Assembly (NCBI GenBank): GCA_964244725.1
Contig: CAXTJQ010000012.1
Span: 62,001-126,000 of the forward strand
Direction: 5' to 3'
DNA: 64,000 nucleotides
Source of the DNA: Kumtagia sp964244725
GTDB taxonomy: Bacteria > Pseudomonadota > Alphaproteobacteria > Rhizobiales > Rhizobiaceae
The notes under the pieces were generated by a model. The model searched no databases and was not told the origin of the DNA. It worked only from the letters and a program-made list of their open reading frames with translations. Each line of letters begins with the position of its first letter. Position 1 is the first letter of the stretch. Shown piece by piece: positions 34,914-44,376 of this stretch. The translations under genes and the position numbers were made by a program.

Positions 34914-35549
34914 CTATTCGGCGAAGGTGACGGCCACCGCCTCGACCCCGTTCTTAGGCACGTCGAGCCGGCTGGAAAAGGCGTATTGATCGCCCGGATC
35001 GAGGCTATGGCCGGATGTCCCCAGTTTGTAGCGGGTCGTGAGCCCGGCCAAATCCGATACCCGGATTTCCAGGCCCGGTAGGTAGGCGCGTTCGCCGCCG
35101 TCATTCCTGAGCCGGCCGTCCACGAAGATGACCGGCTTTGAGCCGGACGAGTCGACGCGCGCGGTGACGCCGGCAAGCGTGATGGCCGATTGCGCCGGGT
35201 CAATCCGCGCAGCGAGAGCCGTCATGACTGCCGAATGGCCGCCGGAAATCCAGAACGCCGCGGCCGCCAGCGTGGCGCCGGAAATCCAGAACGCCAATCC
35301 GCCGCGCTCGGAGAAGCCAAATCGTTGCGGCTCGGCGCGGGACGAGAGGATAGCAAGCCCATCGACATCCTGATCGGCGCGCAGCCAACCGGAGCGGCCG
35401 GATCCCGCGACGACCGGCGCGGCGGCGATATCCATGTACTCCGCGTCGACGACGTCTTCGCGGGAATGGCCGAACGCGAACGATCCGATGGTCGGTCCGC
35501 CAGTCATGATTTCGCCGGAAACCGGGCGCGCGGTGGACGGCTTGGCCAT
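34914..35549 (-). CDS. Conserved hypothetical membrane protein next to ftsE
   Basis: Unrecognised 211-aa protein. The N-terminal half is polar, one membrane helix (about residues 67-90, GLAFWISGATLAAAAFWIS) follows, and the C-terminal half is a beta-rich periplasmic domain with GVTARVDSSGSKPVIFVDG and a C-terminal VAVTFAE. The layout resembles FxLYD/DUF3426-type extracytoplasmic domains. ATG 35549 has AAGGAT 6 nt upstream and is preferred to ATG 35576. Divergent from ftsE, cotranscribed with hpt. Confidence 0.7.
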   Translation of the reverse strand: MAKPSTARPVSGEIMTGGPTIGSFAFGHSREDVVDAEYMDIAAAPVVAGSGRSGWLRADQDVDGLAILSSRAEPQRFGFSERGGLAFWISGATLAAAAFWISGGHSAVMTALAARIDPAQSAITLAGVTARVDSSGSKPVIFVDGRLRNDGGERAYLPGLEIRVSDLAGLTTRYKLGTSGHSLDPGDQYAFSSRLDVPKNGVEAVAVTFAE

Positions 35550-35719
35550 GGCGGATCCTTGATCGCGGTCGTCCATACCTACGGCTTGATGGTTAAAGCT
35601 TCCGCACCATCCCTCGATAGGGTCGGGGGATCGATTAACCGGCGGTTAACCATGCGCGCGGAAGGTCGTCGGACGCACGGATACGCGCGGCGCGCTGTTC
35701 CACGAGGCATGTCTGAAAC

Positions 35720-36379
35720 TTGATCACGTTCGAAAATGTCGGGTTGCGGTACGGGATGGGCGGGGAAATCCTGCGCGACATCTCGTTCCAAATTCCGCCG
35801 AGTTCCTTTCAGTTCCTGAGCGGCCCTTCGGGCGCCGGCAAGACGACGCTGCTTCGTCTGCTTTTCATGTCGTTGAAGCCGACGCGTGGATTGATCAACA
35901 TTTTCGGCAAGGACCGGTCGCGCATATCGCGGACCGAATTGCCGCTGATGCGGCGGCGGATCGGCGTGGTCTTCCAGGACTTCCGGTTGCTCGACCACAT
36001 GACGACCTACGAGAACGTGGCGCTGCCGCTGCGCGTGCGCGGACGCGAGGAATCGACCTATCGCGGCGACGTGTCTGAGCTTCTGAAATGGGTCGGTCTC
36101 GGCGAACGCATGCATGTCCTGCCGCCGGTTCTGTCCGGTGGCGAGAAGCAGCGCGCCGCCATCGCCCGCGCGCTGATCGAGCAGCCCGAAATCCTGCTTG
36201 CCGACGAGCCGACCGGCAATGTCGATCCGCCTCTGGCGCGACGGCTTCTCCGCCTCTTCATAGAGCTGAACCGCCTTGGCACCGCCGTGGTCATAGCCAC
36301 GCACGATCTCCACCTGATGGAGCAGGTCGATGCGCGCCGCATGATCCTTTCGAACGGCAGGCTCGAAATCTATGACTGA
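35720..36379 (+). CDS. ftsE: Cell division ATP-binding protein FtsE
   Basis: ABC ATPase (219 aa) of the FtsEX complex that controls septal peptidoglycan hydrolases. Walker A GPSGAGKTT, signature LSGGEKQR, Walker B ILLADEPTGN, and H-loop THD are complete. The start is TTG 35720, with ACGAGG about 12 nt upstream; no ATG precedes the conserved ITFENVGLRYG strand. Its end overlaps ftsX by 8 bp. Confidence 0.95.
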   Translation: MITFENVGLRYGMGGEILRDISFQIPPSSFQFLSGPSGAGKTTLLRLLFMSLKPTRGLINIFGKDRSRISRTELPLMRRRIGVVFQDFRLLDHMTTYENVALPLRVRGREESTYRGDVSELLKWVGLGERMHVLPPVLSGGEKQRAAIARALIEQPEILLADEPTGNVDPPLARRLLRLFIELNRLGTAVVIATHDLHLMEQVDARRMILSNGRLEIYD

Positions 36380-37361
36380 CGCGCCTGTGGAGGTTTCCGT
36401 CGAGACGGTCCCCGCGATCGCCGACCCGGCCAAGGCGCGCATCCTGCGCAGGATGGCGCCGATCGTGCCGGGCCGCAACGTCGCCGGCAACGCGTTGATC
36501 TTCGTCATCGCCATCATGACGTTCCTGTCGTGCCTGACGCTCGGCGCGGTCACGCTGGTGCGCGACACCGCCTCGGTCTGGCAAAATCAGATCGCCCGCG
36601 AGGCGACGATCCAGATCAAGCCGTCGGACGGGCTCGACATGGAGGCGGCGCTCCTGGACGCGGCGCGGATCGCCGGCGCCCATCCAGGCGTGACCGGCGC
36701 CAGGATCGTCGACCGCGAGGCGACCGCCAGATTGCTCGAACCGTGGCTCGGCACGGGGCTCGACATCGACGAACTACCCGTGCCTCGGCTCGTGATCGTC
36801 ACGATCGACCAGGACAATCCGCCCGATTTCGCAAGCCTTCGCACAGCGCTTTCGGCCAGGATCGCCGGCCTTTCGCTCGACGACCACCGGACCTGGGTGG
36901 ACCGGCTGGTCGCCATGGCCACCACGACCGTCACTCTGGGTTTCGCGGCTCTGATCCTGATGCTGGCGGCCACGGTGCTGACGGTCGTCTTCGCGACGCG
37001 CGGCGCCATGGCCGGAAATGGCCACATCATCGAGGTGCTGCATTTCGTCGGCGCCGAGGCCGGATTCATCGCCACCGAGTTCCGCCGCCATTTCCTCTTC
37101 ACGGGTCTCAAGGGCGCGCTTGCGGGCGGGGCCGCGGCCGTCGTGGTGTTCATCGGCTTCTCGATGTGGTCGGCGCGCAATCTGGCGACCCCGCAGGCCG
37201 ACCAGGCGACCGCCCTCTTCGGCAATTTCTCGATCGGCGCGACAGGTTACGCCGGCGTGGCCCTTACGGTTCTCGTGATCAGCGGCTTGACCGCGGCCAC
37301 ATCCCATTTCACCGTCATCGCCTATCTCAACGACCTGGAATTCCGCCCGCCGGACGGTTGA
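36372..37361 (+). CDS. ftsX: Cell division protein FtsX
   Basis: Four-span membrane partner of FtsE (329 aa). A 45-residue cytoplasmic N-terminus precedes the first helix (NALIFVIAIMTFLSCLTLGA), then a periplasmic domain of about 110 residues that in other bacteria engages hydrolase activators, and three more helices. Overlap with ftsE indicates coupled synthesis. Followed by ydcF- and plsC-like genes. Confidence 0.92.
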   Translation: MTDAPVEVSVETVPAIADPAKARILRRMAPIVPGRNVAGNALIFVIAIMTFLSCLTLGAVTLVRDTASVWQNQIAREATIQIKPSDGLDMEAALLDAARIAGAHPGVTGARIVDREATARLLEPWLGTGLDIDELPVPRLVIVTIDQDNPPDFASLRTALSARIAGLSLDDHRTWVDRLVAMATTTVTLGFAALILMLAATVLTVVFATRGAMAGNGHIIEVLHFVGAEAGFIATEFRRHFLFTGLKGALAGGAAAVVVFIGFSMWSARNLATPQADQATALFGNFSIGATGYAGVALTVLVISGLTAATSHFTVIAYLNDLEFRPPDG

Positions 37362-37427
37362 GCCCGCAACCGCGGCGACGGGCGCCGCCGCTACGCACGG
37401 CGCCAGTCCGCAGGTAAGGATGTCCGA

Positions 37428-38123
37428 ATGCCGCAGCACCGTTCCTCCGATTCGAGCGCCCCTCTTGGGCGGCGTCGGGGACGTGTCGCATTTTTCAGGT
37501 TGATCGCCTTTTCGATGATCGGCGCGGCGGGCGCGTTCGCGACGGGCTTCGGCCTTTTCGCCACCCATGTCAGCGAGCTGTCGACACCCGACGATGTCCA
37601 GCCCGCCGACGCAATCATCGTCCTGACGGGCGGACAGGCGCGTCTGGACGCGGCGCTCGATCTTCTCGCCCATGGCAAGGGCAAGCGCCTGCTGATCAGC
37701 GGCGTCAATCCCGCCGCGAACCGCGAATCGTTGCGCGCCGCGACCGGCAGCGACCGCGATCTCTTCAGCTGCTGCGTCGATATCGACCACGAGGCGCTGG
37801 ACACAATCGGGAACGCGGAAGAAAGCGCCAAATGGATGGAAAGTCATGGCTACGGCAGCGCGATCCTGGTGACCAACAATTATCATATGCCGCGCAGCCT
37901 CCTCGAGATGCACCGTCTGGTCGCCGATGCGCGGCTCGAACCCTACCCGGTCGTCAACACGCAACTGGACCATGGCGGCTGGATGACAAAGCCTGAAGCC
38001 TTGCGCGTGATCTTCACCGAATACGCCAAATATGTCGCGGCGCTGGGCCGCAGCATGCTTCCGGCCGACGAGCCGGCGGAAAGCGGAGAGGCCGCGAGCG
38101 CGTCGGCGACCGTTCAGCGCTAG
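37428..38123 (+). CDS. YdcF/SanA-like DUF218 protein
   Basis: Envelope protein of 231 aa: one N-terminal membrane helix (about residues 20-45) and a DUF218 domain with ADAIIVLTGGQARLD, GKRLLISGV, a Glu/Asn segment (NAEESAKWM) and LVTNNYHMPRS, the usual order of YdcF-family motifs. The family acts in cell-envelope processes, perhaps lipid carrier metabolism, but its reaction is not settled. Position downstream of ftsEX and 83 bp before plsC fits an envelope role. Confidence 0.85.
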   Translation: MPQHRSSDSSAPLGRRRGRVAFFRLIAFSMIGAAGAFATGFGLFATHVSELSTPDDVQPADAIIVLTGGQARLDAALDLLAHGKGKRLLISGVNPAANRESLRAATGSDRDLFSCCVDIDHEALDTIGNAEESAKWMESHGYGSAILVTNNYHMPRSLLEMHRLVADARLEPYPVVNTQLDHGGWMTKPEALRVIFTEYAKYVAALGRSMLPADEPAESGEAASASATVQR

Positions 38124-38206
38124 TCGCCAAGGTCGAGGCGATTGCTTTTCCGCCTCGCTGCTGTATCGAACGCCCGGTAACCGCCTCAGGATTTCGCACG
38201 GCGCCG

Positions 38207-38992
38207 ATGCTCGTCCTCCGCTCGCTGACCTTCAACGCGGTTTTCTACCTCAACCTGATCGCGCAGATGATCCTCTGGGCGCCGGCATTTTTCCTGACGC
38301 CGCGCAAGAAGGCCTGGTTCGTGCCCAAGATCTGGGCGCGATCGAGCCTCTGGCTGCAGGCCAACCTGGCCGGCACGCGTTCGCAGGTGACGGGCCAGGA
38401 GAACCTTCCGGCCGGCTCCTTCATTCTCGCACCGAAACATCAGTCCTTCTGGGACACGATCGCGTTCTTCCCGTTCCTGCGCGATCCGGTCTACATCCTC
38501 AAACGCGAGCTGACCTGGATCCCGTTCTTCGGTTGGTATGTCCTCAAGATGCGGCTAATCCCCGTCGACCGCGGCAACCGTTCCATGGCGCTCAAGAAGG
38601 TGGTGGCCGACGCCAAGCGAGAGATGGCCGACGACCGCCAGCTGATCATCTATCCGGAAGGCACGCGCCGCGCGCCGGGTGACGAACCGCTCTACAAATA
38701 CGGGATCGTCGAACTGTACGCCCAGCTCGGCCTGCCGGTCGTTCCGGTGGCGCATGTCGCGGGGCTCTACTGGCCCCGGCGCAAATTCCTGCGCTATCCC
38801 GGCACGATCCGCGCCCGCTTCCTGCCGGCGATTCCGGCGGGGCTCGGACGTGATGAGTTCATGCGGCGTCTGATTTCGGAAACGGAGCGGGGCTGCGACG
38901 AACTCCTGGTCGCCGCGTCGCGCGACACCCCAAGCCCGCCGCTGCCGCCGACGGCGGTCAAGCGGCTGCGCGAGCTCGGCGCATCGAGCTAG
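38207..38992 (+). CDS. plsC: 1-acyl-sn-glycerol-3-phosphate acyltransferase
   Basis: Membrane acyltransferase (261 aa) that makes phosphatidic acid. An N-terminal hydrophobic segment (12-30) is followed by the catalytic HxxxxD motif KHQSFWD (His78-Asp83), the substrate motif IYPEGTRR, and VPVAHVAG. Complete. The stop overlaps the convergent aldo/keto reductase stop by 3 bases. Confidence 0.93.
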   Translation: MLVLRSLTFNAVFYLNLIAQMILWAPAFFLTPRKKAWFVPKIWARSSLWLQANLAGTRSQVTGQENLPAGSFILAPKHQSFWDTIAFFPFLRDPVYILKRELTWIPFFGWYVLKMRLIPVDRGNRSMALKKVVADAKREMADDRQLIIYPEGTRRAPGDEPLYKYGIVELYAQLGLPVVPVAHVAGLYWPRRKFLRYPGTIRARFLPAIPAGLGRDEFMRRLISETERGCDELLVAASRDTPSPPLPPTAVKRLRELGASS

Positions 38993-39939
38993 ATGGCGCT
39001 GGCTTTGTCCAGCTCAGCCACGTCGGAAGCGTCGAGCTGAAGCGACGCCGCCTTGACGAGGCTTTCCAGCTGAGGCGCGCTCGTGGCGCTCGAAATCGGC
39101 GCCGTCACACCGGGCTGCGCGATGATCCAGGCGAGCGCCACTTCCGCCTGCTTGACCGAATGGCGCGCCGAAACCGCGTCGAGGGCGCCGAGGATGCGCA
39201 TGCCTCGCGCGTCGAGGTATCCCTGGACCCCTCCTCCGCGCTGACTTTGGGCAAGATCGGCCTCGCTGCGGTACTTTCCGGAGAGGAATCCCTTTGCCAG
39301 GCTGAAATAAGTTATGACCCCGATGTCCTCCGCGGCGCAAAGCGCATTCAGCGCGCCATCGAAACTCGACCGGTCGTAGAGGTTGTACTCCGGCTGCAGC
39401 ACCTCGTAACGCGGCAGCGCTTCATCCTTGGCGACCTCGAGCGCCTCCGTGAGTTGCCCGGCATCCAGGTTCGAGGCGCCCGCGAAGCGGATCTTGCCTT
39501 TCTCCATCAGTTGTTCGTAGGCGCCCAAAGTTTCCGCATAGGGTACGGACGGGTCGGGCCAATGCGAGAGATAGAGATCGATGACATCCGTTTGAAGCCT
39601 GGTCAGCGAGGCGTCCACAGCTTGCTCGATATAGCGTGCCGACAGCCCCTTCTTGCCGCCGCCCATATCCGATCCGACCTTGGTGATGACGATGACCTGC
39701 TCGCGGGCGCCGCGGCTCTTCATCCACTTGCCGATGATCGTTTCGGACTCGCCGCCCGAATTGCCCGGCGCCCAGCTCGAATAGACATCGGCCGTGTCGA
39801 TGGCGTTGAGGCCGCCAGCGAGGAACCTGTCGAGAAGGTCGAACGACGTCGCCTCGTCGGCCGTCCATCCGAAGACGTTGCCGCCGAGCACCAGGGGCGC
39901 GATGAAGAGGTCGGTCCGGCCAAGTCGACGTTTCTGCAT
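38989..39939 (-). CDS. Aldo/keto reductase
   Basis: NADPH-dependent reductase (316 aa) with the TIM-barrel AKR fold: strand start RRLGRTDLFIAPLVLGGNVFG, catalytic Asp/Tyr in AIDTADVYSSW, Lys in VITKVGS, His in LYLSHWPD, and the C-terminal cofactor site APISSATSAPQLESL. It resembles the YajO/auxin-induced-type branch. ATG 39939 begins the conserved region; the upstream extension is Arg-rich. The substrate is unknown. Confidence 0.92.
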   Translation of the reverse strand: MQKRRLGRTDLFIAPLVLGGNVFGWTADEATSFDLLDRFLAGGLNAIDTADVYSSWAPGNSGGESETIIGKWMKSRGAREQVIVITKVGSDMGGGKKGLSARYIEQAVDASLTRLQTDVIDLYLSHWPDPSVPYAETLGAYEQLMEKGKIRFAGASNLDAGQLTEALEVAKDEALPRYEVLQPEYNLYDRSSFDGALNALCAAEDIGVITYFSLAKGFLSGKYRSEADLAQSQRGGGVQGYLDARGMRILGALDAVSARHSVKQAEVALAWIIAQPGVTAPISSATSAPQLESLVKAASLQLDASDVAELDKASAI

Positions 39940-40048
39940 GTGAATTACTCCCTGTTTCCGGCCATTGCGTCGCCGGCGCCGCTTCTGCGTTCCGTCTACA
40001 CTTGGTCCAATCCCCGACAAGCATCAAGTGCGCATCGGCCCGACGCGC

Positions 40049-40577
40049 TCACCCCTCGCCGAGCATTTGCGCGACGCGCTCCATCCAGCGATCGCGGATG
40101 CCGAGCCCATCGAGATGCCGGACGGTGTTGAGAACGTAATCTTCGTTGCGTCCGGACTGGCCGACGGCGCCTCGCACGATGGCAGCCGCCTGATTCTCTT
40201 CGAGCCCGCCTGCATATTGGACGTGCTTGCGATCCACGATGTAGCACAGCGCCTCGACGGTTTTCCATCGGCCAATCGAACCGGCAAGGTCCGTTCGAGA
40301 TAGACGTTCGTGACCAGTTCGCGCGCCCGCAGATAGGCCGAGACCTGGTCACGAAAGCATCCCGGCGCCTCGAACGCCAACCCGACGCATGCGCCCCCGC
40401 GATCGAGGCCAAGCACGAGCCCAGGCCGCTCGGGCGTTCCGCGATGGACGAACGAACGCAGAGCGACCGGCGGTAGCCGTTAAGGCGGGCGCGCAGGGAC
40501 CGCGTGTGCTGAAATCCCGGCCGCCACATCAGCGAGCCATAGCCGAAAACCCAAAAATCGCCCATATCGCCCGCCAC
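40049..40577 (-). pseudogene. Gamma-glutamylcyclotransferase (ChaC-like), broken by two frame shifts
   Basis: ChaC-type enzymes degrade glutathione. The N-terminus is intact (DFWVFGYGSLMWRPGF), but the family sequence then continues in two other frames: TPERPGLVLGLDRGG ... LPVRLADGK and then VDRKHVQYAGGL ... RMLGEG-like end at 40049. Each switch fits loss of one base: near 40449-40460 (CGAACGAACG repeat) and in the TTTT run at 40261-40264. Everything else of the family is present, so decay is recent or the indels are errors. Divergent from the DUF2125 gene. Confidence 0.8.
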
Positions 40578-40677
40578 ATCGACGCACCGAATCGCTTGTG
40601 TGAAACATTACGAGCCGTCGCTTCGTTGGAAGCCGATAACCGTGCGCTTGAGGCGAGCGGCCGAAGACAGGATGGCG

Positions 40678-41661
40678 ATGGACCCGAGGCTCCCTGATCG
40701 ACGCTTTAGCCGCCGTATCGTCTGGTTAGGCGCGGGCATCGTCGTCCTGATCGCGGCCTACACGGCCGGGTGGTTCTATGTCGCCGGCCGGATCGAAAGC
40801 GAGACGCAGAAGACGCTCGCCCGGCTCGACCGGCAAGGCATCAAGCTGGAATGCGCCAATCCGACCGCGCGCGGCTACCCCTTCCGCATCGGGCTCTATT
40901 GCGACCGGGTGGCGTTCGCCCAGCCTTCGCAAGGCGTGGCGGCATCTGCCGGCGCGTTCCGCTCGGCCGGCCAGATTTATGATCCGATGTGGCTTGTCGC
41001 CGGGATCGACGGACCTGCGACCATGGCCGCACCGGGCGTGGGCGACTTCGCCCTCGACTGGAAGACGCTGCGCGCCAGCGCGAGGCTGTCCCAGCCTCTT
41101 CCGGAGCAGGTCTCGCTGGAAGGCGCCGCCCTGCACGTCAGGAGCGCCGGCGGCGCTCAGCTTTTCGCCGCCGACAGCTTCGAAGGTCATATGCGGCCGA
41201 ACGGAGCAGACATGGATCTGGCCGGCCGTTTCGGCGGCTTAGTGGTCGCGCCGGCGCTTGCGGACGGTCGCAACGTTCCTCCCCTGTCGGGAAATGTCGA
41301 CCTGACGCTCAAGGACGGGCTGACACGGATCGCGCACGGCGTGCGCAGCCTGCGCGGCCAGTCCGGCCTTTTTCGTTCGCTCAAGCTGACTCTCGGCGAA
41401 ACGGGCTCGTTGTCGGTGACCGGGCCCTTCGCGGTCGACGACGCCGGCCTGATCGATGCCGACCTCAGGGTCGCGCTCAACGACCCCAAGGCGCTGTCCA
41501 AGGCCATGAGCCAGATGTTTCCCGAAGCCCGGCGCCAGATCGACCAGGGCTTCGCGGGATTGGCGTTTCTCGGCGGCCAACCCTCGCTGCCGCTCAAGAT
41601 CATCAAGGGTTCGGCCTCGCTCGGCTTCATACCCCTTGGCGCGGTCCCGCCGCTGCGGTAG
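40678..41661 (+). CDS. DUF2125 domain protein
   Basis: Exported or membrane-anchored 327-aa protein of a family restricted mainly to alphaproteobacteria. A single N-terminal helix (about residues 15-38) is followed by a beta-rich domain with two conserved cysteines in ECANPTARGYPFRIGLYCD, probably a disulfide, and a long-lipid-binding-like repeat region. Function unknown. ATG 40678 has AGGA 5 nt upstream; ATG 40672 is a close alternative. Convergent with tyrA with no gap. Confidence 0.8.
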   Translation: MDPRLPDRRFSRRIVWLGAGIVVLIAAYTAGWFYVAGRIESETQKTLARLDRQGIKLECANPTARGYPFRIGLYCDRVAFAQPSQGVAASAGAFRSAGQIYDPMWLVAGIDGPATMAAPGVGDFALDWKTLRASARLSQPLPEQVSLEGAALHVRSAGGAQLFAADSFEGHMRPNGADMDLAGRFGGLVVAPALADGRNVPPLSGNVDLTLKDGLTRIAHGVRSLRGQSGLFRSLKLTLGETGSLSVTGPFAVDDAGLIDADLRVALNDPKALSKAMSQMFPEARRQIDQGFAGLAFLGGQPSLPLKIIKGSASLGFIPLGAVPPLR

Positions 41662-42597
41662 CTATTTCGCGTCCGGGTGCCCGATCGCCTGCCTGCCGAA
41701 ATCCGGCGTGTCGATCTCCTGACCGGCCTCTATGATGGACCGGCGGATATCGCGAGTTCGCGTGAACAGGTCGAACAGCTTGTCGCCATCTCCCCACCGG
41801 ACCGCGCGCTGAAGCGCGGCGAGATCCTCGGAAAAGCGGGAGAGCATTTCGAGGATCGCGTCCTTGTTGTGCAAGCACACGTCGCGCCACATGGTCGGAT
41901 CAGATGCGGCCAGGCGGGTGAAGTCGCGGAAGCCGGACGCCGAATATTTAATGACTTCCGACTTGGTCACCGTCTCCAGATCGTCCGCGGTTCCCACGAT
42001 GTTGTAGGCGATCAGATGCGGCAGGTGGGAGACGATCGCCAGCACCTTGTCGTGATGCCCGGCGTCCATGCGGTCGATGGTGGAACCGCAGCGCCGCCAG
42101 AACGCCGACAGCCGCTCGATCGCGGCTTCGTCCGTCCCGGGCGGCGGCGTCAGGATCGTCCAGCGGCCCTCGAACAGCGAGGCGAAGCCGGCGTCGGGGC
42201 CGGATTTCTCGGTGCCCGCGATGGGATGACCGGGAATGAAATGCACGTTCCCGGGCAGGACCGGCTGCATCTGCGCGATCACGGACGCCTTGGTCGAGCC
42301 GACATCCGTGACGGTCGCGCCGGCTTTCAACGCATCGGCGATCTCGCCCGCCACCGCCCCAGACGCGCCGACCGGAACGGAGACGATCACCAAATCCGAG
42401 TCGCGCACCGCCGCCCTGGCTTCGAGAACATAGCGGTCGCCAAGCCCCAGTTCCTCGGCGCGCGTCAGCGTCGCCGCGCTTCGCGTCGAAACGACGATCT
42501 CATGCGCAAGGCCCTCGCGCCGGATGACATGCGCCAGCGACGAGCCGATGAGGCCGATTCCGATCAGGGCGATCCTGTCGTAGACAACGCCGGTCAT
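41662..42597 (-). CDS. tyrA: Prephenate/arogenate dehydrogenase
   Basis: NAD-dependent TyrA-type enzyme (311 aa) for tyrosine synthesis. The Rossmann motif GIGLIGSSLA is at the N-terminus, the catalytic His lies in FIPGHPIAGTEKSG, and GHHDKVLAIVSHLPHLIAY is the dimer-helix signature. ATG 42597 overlaps the stop of hisC as ATGA. The cyclohexadienyl preference (prephenate against arogenate) cannot be read. The end abuts the convergent DUF2125 gene. Confidence 0.93.
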   Translation of the reverse strand: MTGVVYDRIALIGIGLIGSSLAHVIRREGLAHEIVVSTRSAATLTRAEELGLGDRYVLEARAAVRDSDLVIVSVPVGASGAVAGEIADALKAGATVTDVGSTKASVIAQMQPVLPGNVHFIPGHPIAGTEKSGPDAGFASLFEGRWTILTPPPGTDEAAIERLSAFWRRCGSTIDRMDAGHHDKVLAIVSHLPHLIAYNIVGTADDLETVTKSEVIKYSASGFRDFTRLAASDPTMWRDVCLHNKDAILEMLSRFSEDLAALQRAVRWGDGDKLFDLFTRTRDIRRSIIEAGQEIDTPDFGRQAIGHPDAK

Positions 42598-43700
42598 GGT
42601 CGGGCTTTCAGGAATTCGCCGAGCGCGGCGACAACGCCGCGATTGGCCTCTTCCGTGCCGACCGACATGCGCAGCGCGTTCGGGAAGCCGTAGCCGGCCA
42701 TGCCGCGCAGGACATAGCCGCGCTGCGTGAGCCACGCGTCCGCCGTGGCAGCGCCGCGCCTGCCGTCGTCGGGAAAATGCGCCAGCAGGAAATTGCCGAC
42801 GCTCGGCGTCACCCGCAGGCCGAGCGCGGAAAATTCCTCGGTCAGCCATGTCCGCCAGCGCTCGTTGTGCGCGACGCTCAATTCGACGTGCCTGCGATCC
42901 CGGACCGCCGCGATTCCGGCTTCGATCGCCACCGCATTGACGTTGAACGGGCCGCGGACGCGATTGATCGCGTCGACGACCGCCGGCGGCGCATACATCC
43001 AGCCGACCCGCGCGCCGCCGAGCCCGAGCTTGGAGAAGGTGCGGGTCATGACCGCGTTTTCGGAACCCGATACCAGTTCCATACCTGCCTCGTAGTCGTT
43101 GCGCCGGACGAATTCCGCATAGGCCGCGTCGAGAACGAACAGCACATGTGGCGGCAGGCCGGCATGCAATCGCCGCACTTCGTCGAACGGCAGGTACGTC
43201 CCAGTCGGATTGTTGGGGTTGGCGAGAAACACGATCTTCGTCCGCGCCGTCACAGCGCCGAGGATGGCGTCGACGTCGGCGCGCTCGTCGCGTTCCTCGA
43301 CGACGACCGGAACGCCGCCGGCCGCCTGGGTGTAGATCTTGTAGACCATGAAGGCGTGTTCGGTGAAGATCGCCTCGTCGCCCGGCGACAGGTACGTCTG
43401 CGCGAGAAGGCCCAGGATCTCGTCCGAGCCGTTGGAGCAGACGATGTTGGCCGGGTTCAGGCCATGCGCCTCGCCGATCGCCTCGCGCAAGCGGAAGGCG
43501 CTGCCGTCCGGGTAGACGTCGAGATGCGCAGCGGCGTTTCGCGCGGCCTCGATCGCCTTGGGCGAAGGCCCCAGCGGGTTTTCGTTGGCCGACAGCTTGT
43601 GCAGCTTGACGTTGCCCGGCGCGACGCTCTTGCCCGGCACATAGGCTTCGATGTCCATGATGCCGGCGCGGGGGATCGGTCGCTCCGCTGTCGCTGTCAT
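42594..43700 (-). CDS. hisC: Histidinol-phosphate aminotransferase
   Basis: PLP aminotransferase (368 aa), fold type I. SANENPLGPS, the nucleotide-ring segment NPNNPTGT, DAAYAEF, and the Schiff-base Lys in RTFSKLGLGGARVG are present. It may serve histidine and aromatic amino acid synthesis alike, which fits coupling to tyrA in an operon. ATG 43700 is chosen over the upstream ATG 43739 because conserved sequence starts with RPIPRAGI. Confidence 0.93.
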   Translation of the reverse strand: MTATAERPIPRAGIMDIEAYVPGKSVAPGNVKLHKLSANENPLGPSPKAIEAARNAAAHLDVYPDGSAFRLREAIGEAHGLNPANIVCSNGSDEILGLLAQTYLSPGDEAIFTEHAFMVYKIYTQAAGGVPVVVEERDERADVDAILGAVTARTKIVFLANPNNPTGTYLPFDEVRRLHAGLPPHVLFVLDAAYAEFVRRNDYEAGMELVSGSENAVMTRTFSKLGLGGARVGWMYAPPAVVDAINRVRGPFNVNAVAIEAGIAAVRDRRHVELSVAHNERWRTWLTEEFSALGLRVTPSVGNFLLAHFPDDGRRGAATADAWLTQRGYVLRGMAGYGFPNALRMSVGTEEANRGVVAALGEFLKARP

Positions 43701-43813
43701 TGGCTTAGTCCTCAGTCCTCTGCGGGCCGCGAGCGGCATAGCGCTCGGGTCGAGCCATGTCGAGGCTCTGAGTTCTGAGATCCAGTTGCATCACCCGATC
43801 GACCGATGGGACG

Positions 43814-44368
43814 TCAATCGGGACACGCGTCAGGTGGAATTTGAGATTGTCGGTTCTGGGTTAGCGAGGTTCCCATGAGCTCTTCGATGAAGAGACTGAT
43901 CAATTGGGGGCGTCCACTCACACCTGCCTTGCGATAGATTGCGTTAAGCTGTGCCTTTACCGTTCCGTCGCGCGTGCGCCGAAGCCCGGCGATCTCCGTT
44001 ATCCCGAACCCCTTGACGGCCAGAAGAGCGACATCCATTTCCGACGCTGTCAGCGACCAATCGTGGAAACGCGATGTCAGCAACTCATGAAACGCGCCCG
44101 AAGCCGCTCTCAATTCGCTTTCCACGAAACGATTGCGCCGCACAAGGTGGAAGAGCTCCCAACTGGTGAAAAGCAGACTGACGAGAAGCGCCATGTTCTG
44201 CACATATTCGAACCCGTCGGTTTGGATGAAGGTTAGCGGCAGGCGGAAAGGCAGCTGATCGGAGACCATATCGCCGAACAATGACAGCACGCAAAAGGCC
44301 TGCAGGCACACCAGGGCCGCCAGGCCAAAATGTCGCGACAGGTTGCGTCTACCCACAGGTCTTCGCAT
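43814..44368 (-). CDS. Membrane-anchored LuxR-type helix-turn-helix regulator
   Basis: Unusual regulator of 184 aa: two membrane helices (about residues 14-35 and 50-70), a short coil, then a LuxR/GerE-like HTH in the C-terminal half (LTASEMDVALLAVKGFGITEIAGLR, quoted here as LTASEMDVALLAVKGF and ITEIAGLR) with TVKAQLNAIYRKAGVSGR as recognition helix. It lacks a receiver or autoinducer domain. ATG 44368 follows AAAGGGG by 5 nt; GTG 44374 is the alternative. A 15-bp hairpin in its leader separates it from the PepSY gene. Confidence 0.75.
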   Translation of the reverse strand: MRRPVGRRNLSRHFGLAALVCLQAFCVLSLFGDMVSDQLPFRLPLTFIQTDGFEYVQNMALLVSLLFTSWELFHLVRRNRFVESELRAASGAFHELLTSRFHDWSLTASEMDVALLAVKGFGITEIAGLRRTRDGTVKAQLNAIYRKAGVSGRPQLISLFIEELMGTSLTQNRQSQIPPDACPD

Positions 44369-44376
44369 GAGCACCC

